NCBI RefSeq assembly: GCF_000519305.1
Contig: NZ_KI912610.1
Span: 207,069 to 271,068 of the forward strand
DNA length: 64,000 bases
Source: Mesorhizobium ciceri WSM4083
GTDB lineage: Bacteria; Pseudomonadota; Alphaproteobacteria; Rhizobiales; Rhizobiaceae
Direction: 5' to 3'
Numbering within the stretch: the first letter of the stretch is position 1; every line of letters starts with the position of its first letter. The position numbers and the translations under genes are program-made. Below, in pieces: positions 59,450 through 64,000 of this stretch. Under the pieces are notes generated by a model. The model saw only the letters and a program-made list of their open reading frames with translations, ran no database searches and was not told the DNA's origin.

Positions 59450-60154
59450 TCATCCAACCAGCCGAGCGTACTCGGCCTCTGGTTTGCCGTAAGTGCCATT
59501 TGCGCAGGCCGCAAGGCCGCTGCGGTCCCTGATATGCACTTCGCCACGTCGAGAATAGATGAAACCGCGTCCTTCCAGCACTTGCAGCCCAACGGTAACG
59601 CCTGGGCGTCTTGCTCCAAGCATGACGGCGAGAAACTCATGGGTGATCGCAAGGCGTTCGCCGTGGACCCGATCGTCACACATTAGAAGCCAACGCGCCA
59701 ACCGCTCTTCAAGGTTTGATTTTGCGTTGATGAGGGCCGTATAGCTGGTCTGGATGTGGAAGTAGTGGACATAGCGCAACAGGAACAGGCGCAACGTCGG
59801 GCTGTTCGCAAGAGCCTCCTTGAAGGGCTCGGTTCCGATCCTGAAAGCACTGCCGGGCGACTGAATGTAACATTGATGCGCCGCATAGTCAGCGCCCATC
59901 ACGAGCGCGGCACCGGTCATTCCCTCAAAGCCGACAAGGCCTACCTCGGCCTCCTTACCTGAAGCCGTCGCGACCACAGAGGCAATGCCGTCCTCCAGGA
60001 AGTAAACCGTCTCGATCTCCGAATCGGCTTTCTCTAAGGTCATTTTCAGCTGGAGGTCACACAGTTCAAGGTGTGGCTGCAAAAGCCCCAGGTCACCAGG
60101 GTTAAGTCGACGCAACAATTGGTTTTTATAGGAATCGTTCTCTGGATTGGTCAT
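59450..60154 (-). CDS. Crp/Fnr-family transcriptional regulator
   Basis: A 234-residue regulator with an N-terminal cyclic-nucleotide-binding-like beta barrel (about residues 20-130; VYFLEDGIASVVATASGKEAEVGLVGFEGM) and a C-terminal winged helix (about 165-225; HEFLAVMLGARRPGVTVGLQVLEGRGFI). It lacks the Fnr cysteine cluster and the Crp cAMP-phosphate motif, so the signal is unknown. Single-copy regulators of this type with GARRPGVT are common in rhizobia. It stands alone between two direct repeats. Confidence 0.87.
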   Translation of the reverse strand: MTNPENDSYKNQLLRRLNPGDLGLLQPHLELCDLQLKMTLEKADSEIETVYFLEDGIASVVATASGKEAEVGLVGFEGMTGAALVMGADYAAHQCYIQSPGSAFRIGTEPFKEALANSPTLRLFLLRYVHYFHIQTSYTALINAKSNLEERLARWLLMCDDRVHGERLAITHEFLAVMLGARRPGVTVGLQVLEGRGFIYSRRGEVHIRDRSGLAACANGTYGKPEAEYARLVG

Positions 60155-60623
60155 AGCTCAATCCCGCTTGGGGCAAGAGCTTTCCAATCTCCCTGCCGTC
60201 CGCGCCCGTAAACACGTGCAGACGATTTCGAGAAGATACGCCCTCTGGCGCGCGATTGACAGTGAAATGCGATCCGATGCACGGCGTCCCCTCGGCCGCC
60301 GAATTACAAAACAGGGGTGTACAAAGTTAAAGGGTTGGAACCGCACAGAACTCTGCTTCGTACGAATCCGACAATTTGTGATCGCAGCCAACGATCCGGC
60401 ATGATGTACATGGTCATTGATGTCGAGGTAGAGCGACGAGAAGGCGACTGGCAGGACCGACGGGCAAGGCGAAGGCTGTGCTCCATAACGGGTCAAAGAG
60501 CTTGGCATCTAAATTGCTGTGACAGTTATGGGGTGGGCGAGAGCCCGTCGCTTCGCAAATGGAGCGGCGGGTCTACTCTACCGGCGAGTGTCGAATGACC
60601 ACAGCAGCAGAATGTACCGCTTT
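60155..60623. other. Intergenic region without a convincing gene
   Basis: These 469 bases have lower GC than the surroundings and only short frames without ribosome sites or family matches. A GGAAC-N17-CGTA element (60337-60362, plus strand) resembles the EcfG promoter but no supported gene lies directly downstream. Confidence 0.4.
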
Positions 60624-60743
60624 TCAGCAGAAGCTAACGGAACATCCGTACTCGTCCAAAGTTGGATTGCAGGAAGCATCGCATGCGGGCTTCCGCAGCC
60701 CGTTTCGTGTCACCGGCAATGTGGGCGGGGCGGGCTGTTTTGC
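60624..60743 (+). repeat. Direct repeat, copy B, flanking the crp-like gene
   Basis: The second copy of the element at 59264-59379, in the same orientation, 1,360 bases away. It contains a clear internal palindrome CGGGCT-TCCGC-AGCCCG (60687-60703) that is degraded in copy A. Confidence 0.75.
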
Positions 60744-60768
60744 GTTGGTACGCAATTTATACCGCCGA

Positions 60769-61152
60769 CTACTTGTGGGTAATCCAGTCCAACAAGCCAA
60801 CGTCAACCCGCTCGCACCCGACATATTCGCGGACCAGGCTTTCAGCCATGTGGCGCCATTCACACTCTGGAACGCTTGTTTCCCTGACCAGGTTTCGAAA
60901 GGCAGAGCGGAGAATGTCGGCATCGAAGGCCGAGACGGCAACAGGAACTGGGTCCAGACCTTCCCAACCTCGGGCCATGTCATCGCGATGACGTTGGCGA
61001 AGGCGCTTGAGCAGTTGGCGCGAGGCCTCGATTGCGCGTCGGGAGTGGTCCATATCACGGCGAAATGAGGCAGTTCCGGTCAGGGAATGGTGCCGCAACC
61101 GAAAGCTGGTTTCTATAACCGCGCGTGCGACTTCTATATGCGTTTCTGCCAT
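60769..61152 (-). CDS. Hypothetical protein
   Basis: A 127-residue, helix-rich, Arg-rich cytoplasmic protein with the pattern MDHSRRAIEASRQLLKRLRQR in the middle. GGGAGG precedes the ATG at 61152 at good spacing, which supports a real gene. No family or catalytic motif is recognised. It ends 26 bases past direct repeat copy B. Confidence 0.6.
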   Translation of the reverse strand: MAETHIEVARAVIETSFRLRHHSLTGTASFRRDMDHSRRAIEASRQLLKRLRQRHRDDMARGWEGLDPVPVAVSAFDADILRSAFRNLVRETSVPECEWRHMAESLVREYVGCERVDVGLLDWITHK

Positions 61153-61193
61153 CGCGGCCTCCCTTCCTGCGAAGGGATTTATTTACTCTCTTG

Positions 61194-61406
61194 TCACGCG
61201 TGACCCAAGAAGGATTCAACGTACGGTTTGATACGAAGGGTGGCGCGCACGTGGGAGCGAATCGCGGCAGTGTCTTGAACGAGCATCCAGGCGTGAGCAA
61301 TCTGTTCGAGCAAGACGAGCATTCGCGCTCGCTCATGGGCAAGGCGGGCACGCAGGGCTCTCGCTAGTACAACCCCATCGAAGGGGGGGTAGACCCTCGC
61401 GGACAA
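61194..61406 (-). CDS. Possible small hypothetical protein
   Basis: A 70-residue frame with a TTG start. Its sequence is rich in Arg and Ala (FDGVVLARALRARLAHERAR) and predicts a long helix. It lies just upstream of, and in line with, the 127-residue gene. Support is weak because no ribosome site or family is evident. Confidence 0.3.
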   Translation of the reverse strand: MSARVYPPFDGVVLARALRARLAHERARMLVLLEQIAHAWMLVQDTAAIRSHVRATLRIKPYVESFLGHA

Positions 61407-61428
61407 TCTTGCCCGACCTCGGCGTCGT

Positions 61429-61620
61429 TCAATTCAAATCGGCTTGCCGGGATATTTCCGTTTTCGCCATCAGCTTGTTGAACGTTGCGGCTTCATCCGC
61501 CGTGTCAAATGGCGCCGCCGTGATTGCGCCATTTGCCGTCAAAGTGACAGCTAGATAGGGGCGGCAAGGCAGCGGAGGAAGGTAGACGATGTAAGCCGGG
61601 GGGAAAATTTCATCCCCCAT
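61429..61620 (-). CDS. Small hypothetical protein
   Basis: A 63-residue frame with a Pro/Tyr-rich start (IFPPAYIVYLPPLPCRPY) and a segment AVTLTANGAITAAPFDTADEAATFNKLMAKTE that looks like a folded alpha/beta unit. No good ribosome site precedes the ATG at 61620. It is 17 bases downstream of the DUF6894 gene in the same direction, so co-transcription is plausible. Confidence 0.4.
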   Translation of the reverse strand: MGDEIFPPAYIVYLPPLPCRPYLAVTLTANGAITAAPFDTADEAATFNKLMAKTEISRQADLN

Positions 61621-61637
61621 GTAGCACTGTCTGCCGG

Positions 61638-61916
61638 TTATCTCCTAGTCGGGGGCCGCCGTTTTGGTCCGTCTCGATCGCTGCCCAACCGTGTAAGCTC
61701 GAACGTGACCTTAACCACCAACAAAGCGGCGTTGGTATCGTCGCGAACGTGGAACGCTACCTGACGATAGGTGCCGTCCGGCATCGCGTCTCTCGCTATT
61801 TCCAAAAGCGCCCGTGCGGCTTCATCTTCCACGGCCTCTATGCTCGGAAGCTCCGTGCCCTCAGTGTCGGGATAAAATTCGCCGTTGTCAGTCAGATCAA
61901 AGTAGAAGCGAGCCAT
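61638..61916 (-). CDS. DUF6894-like small protein
   Basis: A 92-residue protein of the pattern MARFYFDLTDNGEFYPDTEGTELPSIEAVEDEAARALLEIARD...VAFHVRDDTNAALLVVKVTFEL. This matches a small rhizobial family (DUF6894 type) of unknown function, often present in several copies per genome. The ATG at 61916 gives the family start; an upstream extension to 62231 has no match. Confidence 0.75.
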   Translation of the reverse strand: MARFYFDLTDNGEFYPDTEGTELPSIEAVEDEAARALLEIARDAMPDGTYRQVAFHVRDDTNAALLVVKVTFELTRLGSDRDGPKRRPPTRR

Positions 61917-62055
61917 GCAACCCGACAATGTCGATGTCGCAAAAAGGTTTCCCGGTGCCATCATTTTAGCTCTGTCTAATTGAATCCCCTTCGAGGGCGT
62001 GGGTCGGCGGGCCACAATCAGTCCGACGAATGGGAACGTTTTAGCGAACTGGTAA

Positions 62056-62262
62056 TTGAAGGGCCTTCTGGTAGGAGGCCAAAAACTGTCCCAGCGACGC
62101 GTCGACAAAGACCGATTGGAGCGTGCAGACCGTGAGGCAAAGATTGCTAACGCGGCAGAGAGGGAGGCGCGCGATACAAAAACTGCGCGACTTCGAGAAC
62201 AACGCCTCGCGGCTGAAGCCAAAGGTTCCAAGCCTTTGAAGAAAGATCGATCCAGGAGCTAA
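62056..62262 (+). CDS. Possible small basic helical protein
   Basis: A 68-residue frame starting at TTG. It is highly charged (REAKIANAAEREARDTKTARLREQRLAAEA) and predicts one long helix. A terminator follows at 62365-62398 in the same direction, which supports a transcript. The start codon is uncertain. Confidence 0.35.
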   Translation: MKGLLVGGQKLSQRRVDKDRLERADREAKIANAAEREARDTKTARLREQRLAAEAKGSKPLKKDRSRS

Positions 62263-62364
62263 GTCGCTTAGCCGCTGACGCCAGCGACGCGCTTCTGATG
62301 GAACAGCCAATGCTAACAGCTCTGGCGCGGCAGGGACCCGACGATCCCGGCACGTCCTCCTTGG

Positions 62365-62398
62365 AAGCCTGCCGCTGCCGTGACCGGGCGGGCTTTTT
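62365..62398 (+). terminator. Intrinsic terminator
   Basis: The arms AAGCCTGCC (62365-62373) and GGCGGGCTT (62387-62395) pair over 9 bp with one G-U pair around a 13-base loop, followed by a T5 run. It ends the transcript of the basic peptide frame and precedes the 52-residue gene. Confidence 0.65.
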
Positions 62399-62446
62399 AG
62401 CCCTCAACTAAACGCCATTCCGGAGGTTGGTCCAAAGGAGGACCCA

Positions 62447-62605
62447 ATGAGAAAAGATGGCGACGGGCGTGAGGCCAAAGGCAACCAGCAATTGCTTGCC
62501 CGACGTTTGTCTGAAGAAGTCGGCATTTCAGAACACGATGCGCGAGATTTGATAGGGCTCGTTGGCACCGATTGGAATTCGTTGTTGCGCGAAGCCCGGT
62601 TTTGA
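62447..62605 (+). CDS. 52-residue hypothetical protein with a near-perfect ribosome site
   Basis: This short gene starts at ATG 62447 behind AAAGGAGG at ideal spacing. The translation is MRKDGDGREAKGNQQLLARR followed by LSEEVGISEHDARDLIGLVGTDWNSLLREARF. The ARRLSEEVGISEHDARDLIGLVG part looks like a small helix-turn-helix or a DUF3606-like unit, but no firm match is recognised. A terminator lies upstream and tRNA-Thr downstream. Confidence 0.6.
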   Translation: MRKDGDGREAKGNQQLLARRLSEEVGISEHDARDLIGLVGTDWNSLLREARF

Positions 62606-62741
62606 AGGAACGCCACTAGGGGCCCGCCGCCTACTGGGGTACCGGCTTCGTACCCTGTTTAAGCGGCTTGTATTCCCGGTCTACCTCGGGGGCGTTGAAA
62701 CCCTTGAGCTGGTTGATTCCCAGGGAGTGTCGGGTGGAGAC

Positions 62742-62817
62742 TGGTGCCCCCGGACGGAATCGAACCGCCGACCTTCGGTTTACAAAACCGCTGCTCTACC
62801 AGCTGAGCTACAAGGGC
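62742..62817 (-). tRNA. tRNA-Thr (anticodon TGT)
   Basis: Read on the minus strand, the acceptor stem is GCCCTTG paired with CGGGGGC, followed by A and encoded CCA. The D arm has TAGCTCAGCTGGTAGAG, the anticodon loop TTTGTAA gives TGT, and the T arm has GGCGGTTCGATTCCGTC. All arms fold, with one mismatch at the base of the anticodon stem. CCA is encoded in the gene. Confidence 0.96.
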
Positions 62818-62973
62818 ACGGCGCTCCGGTTAGCATATTTGTTGCGCCAGTAAAGACAAAACTCCTTTTTTCCCGGCATGTCCCATGCGCTGTCGGGGAG
62901 TGGCATCCTGAAAAGTGCCGGATTGCTTCCTACATCTAGGGGAAGGTGCAATCGCTTCGAGCAGGGGTGTCGC

Positions 62974-63141
62974 ATGATCAGATTTGTCGTCATTCTCCCG
63001 ATCATCTTCGTGGCCTGGATGCTGGTGGTGAAGATCATCAGCGATGTGAAGAAGGCCAATGTCGACTGGACCGGCGTCACCACCATCATCGGCTTCATCG
63101 CGCTGGCCTTCTGGCTGCGTCATGTCACGGGGATGGGGTGA
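62974..63141 (+). CDS. Small two-helix membrane protein
   Basis: A 55-residue protein with hydrophobic helices at about residues 3-21 (IRFVVILPIIFVAWMLVVK) and 33-52 (GVTTIIGFIALAFWLRHV), joined by a short charged loop. AGGGG precedes the ATG at 62974. No family is recognised. An inverted repeat follows 6 bases after the stop. Confidence 0.6.
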   Translation: MIRFVVILPIIFVAWMLVVKIISDVKKANVDWTGVTTIIGFIALAFWLRHVTGMG

Positions 63142-63147
63142 GCGAAT

Positions 63148-63235
63148 AGCGAATAGTGAGTAGCGAATAGCGGCGTAGCGATTGGTGAGTGGCGTTCCTG
63201 CTTTCCTACTCGCTATTCGCTACTCACTATTCGCT
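63148..63235. repeat. 25-bp perfect inverted repeat with a 38-base spacer
   Basis: The left arm (63148-63172) and right arm (63211-63235) are exact reverse complements. Both are made from short units such as GCGAATAG and GTGAGTAG, so the arms also contain internal direct repeats. The element may form a long hairpin. It lies just after the small membrane protein gene. Confidence 0.8.
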
Positions 63236-63339
63236 CCTTCACAAAAATCTCGTCCACCCTTCGAACCTTTCCCCGCGCCGCGCCGACTGATGGTCAGAGG
63301 CGAATGGGTCGCCTCGATCAAAAGATCCAGGAGATCATC

Positions 63340-63543
63340 ATGTTCAAGCGCACTCTTACCTCAGGCCTCGTCGCCATCTTCGTCGCCACCGGCGCGCTCG
63401 CCGGCACTGTCGGCACGTCGTCAGCCCACGGCATGCACGGCCATCATCATCACCACAATCATCACAAGAAGCACTTCAAGAAGTTCTGGTGGAAGCACTA
63501 CAACCATCACCACAGGCACGGCAGGGTGATCATTTTCCTTTGA
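63340..63543 (+). CDS. Secreted histidine-rich small protein
   Basis: A 67-residue protein with a Sec signal (MFKRTLTSGLVAIFVATGAL, cleavage near residue 28) and a mature part dominated by His and Lys (HGHHHHHNHHKKHFKKFWWKHYNHHHRHGR). This composition suggests periplasmic binding of zinc, nickel or copper, or interaction with polyanions. AGGAG precedes the ATG. A terminator follows 24 bases after the stop. Confidence 0.72.
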   Translation: MFKRTLTSGLVAIFVATGALAGTVGTSSAHGMHGHHHHHNHHKKHFKKFWWKHYNHHHRHGRVIIFL

Positions 63544-63566
63544 TGGAGGGACCCAATTCCCCAAAA

Positions 63567-63590
63567 GGGCGGCTTCGGCCGCCCTCTTTT
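63567..63590 (+). terminator. Intrinsic terminator of the His-rich gene
   Basis: The arms GGGCGGC (63567-63573) and GCCGCCC (63578-63584) enclose a stable TTCG loop and are followed by TCTTTT. Confidence 0.85.
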
Positions 63591-63726
63591 GCGTTCGGCA
63601 CCTTGCGATGTGGACGGGCAAGCTAGCGATCTCCCCCGCAAGCTACGGCATGCACACATTTCCAGGCAACTGGTCTTTGGCGATAGGGTGCATGGCAGCT
63701 TGGCGCATGCATGCGGCGCTGGTCGA

Positions 63727-63886
63727 CCCCCACTCCGTCTCGGCTTCGCCGAGCCACCTCTCCCCCGATCGACGGGGTAGAGGAAAGGCGCCAGGCTTTT
63801 TGCCGTCAACGCCCGTCCAGCAACGCTCCTTTCCTTTCCCTCCGGAGGGGGAAAGGTGGCGCTGCGAAGCAGCGACGGATTGGGGG
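63727..63886. repeat. Inverted pair of REP-like elements
   Basis: The left unit (63727-63788) begins CCCCCACTCCGTC and contains the hairpin CTCGGC-TTC-GCCGAG. The right unit (63828-63886), read on the other strand, begins CCCCCAATCCGTC and contains CGCTGC-TTC-GCAGCG. The hairpins differ in sequence but keep the fold. I recall such elements as common between genes in Mesorhizobium. Bases 63591-63726 and 63887-64000 show no gene. Confidence 0.7.
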
Positions 63887-64000
63887 AACCACGTGGTAAT
63901 CAAGCCTCACACCGATCAGTCACGCCAGTCACAGAAGATGTGTGCATAGCGTAGCGACAGAGCGGGGGGAGATCAGTCGCATCAACGTCTTCGCCAAGCT

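Noticed and set aside
60317..60598. A 93-codon plus-strand frame downstream of a GGAAC element
   Set aside because: It has no ribosome site and an atypical composition with many Arg, Cys and Trp, and it matches no family.
62742..62817. tRNA-Thr as an attachment site for an integrated island
   Set aside because: No integrase gene and no duplicated tRNA 3' end are visible in the window.
63143..63240. A CRISPR-like array from the repeated GCGAATAG units
   Set aside because: The units are too short, have no unique spacers of regular length, and no cas gene is near.

Overview
The window is a 64 kb chromosomal segment of a high-GC alphaproteobacterium, most likely a Rhizobiales member close to Mesorhizobium. 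This is inferred from the alphaproteobacterial complex I subunit NDUFA12, the DUF2155, DUF1236, DUF3126 and DUF6894 families, the aroQ-accB-accC-aat gene order, an RNase E with a large acidic insert, and a palindromic intergenic repeat of a kind familiar from rhizobia. No database search was possible. No prophage, CRISPR array, transposase or plasmid replication gene was seen.

Layout. 0-7.6 kb: a hydrolase tail, a small membrane protein, then a tight seven-gene catabolic operon on the minus strand. It encodes an SsuA/NMT1-type ABC importer, two short-chain dehydrogenases, a creatininase homologue and a guanidino-acid-type ureohydrolase. A LysR regulator is divergent to it, with a perfect 15-bp inverted repeat between them. 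7.6-17.3 kb: housekeeping and small conserved genes (HD hydrolase, cysE, gamma-carbonic anhydrase, ankyrin, DUF2726, BTLCP peptidase, PilZ, PAS, rhomboid, CBS, YjhX). 17.5-31.1 kb: core metabolism (gatB, panBC, NDUFA12, aat-accCB-aroQ, DsbA, M48 protease, aminotransferase, glutaminase). 31.2-40 kb: rne, a cell-wall amidase, PBP1A and prfB, the last with a programmed +1 frameshift. 40-47.7 kb: two GFA proteins, secreted proteins, an OmpA lipoprotein, a DEAD-box helicase, NAD kinase and a UDP-sugar decarboxylase-like enzyme. 47.8-56.8 kb: a second transport and catabolic island. On the plus strand it has a PotD/F-like binding protein, an amidase and a TetR regulator; on the minus strand a complete polyamine-type ABC importer and an MBL-fold hydrolase. 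A second TetR gene diverges from it across a tandem palindromic operator. 56.8-64 kb: a loose accessory region of short stress- or envelope-type genes, a Crp-like regulator between two direct repeats of about 118 bp, tRNA-Thr, unlisted small proteins and several intergenic repeat elements.

How the genes may work together. The 0.7-7.6 kb operon looks like uptake plus degradation of a cyclic or linear guanidino compound: the importer brings it in, the creatininase homologue opens a ring, and the ureohydrolase releases urea. The active-site loop of the creatininase differs from the classical enzyme, so its substrate may not be creatinine. The 47.8-56.8 kb island looks like uptake and hydrolysis of a cationic or amide-containing compound under one or two TetR repressors. 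Neither pathway can be fixed from sequence alone, and these two islands are the best candidates for undescribed biology here.
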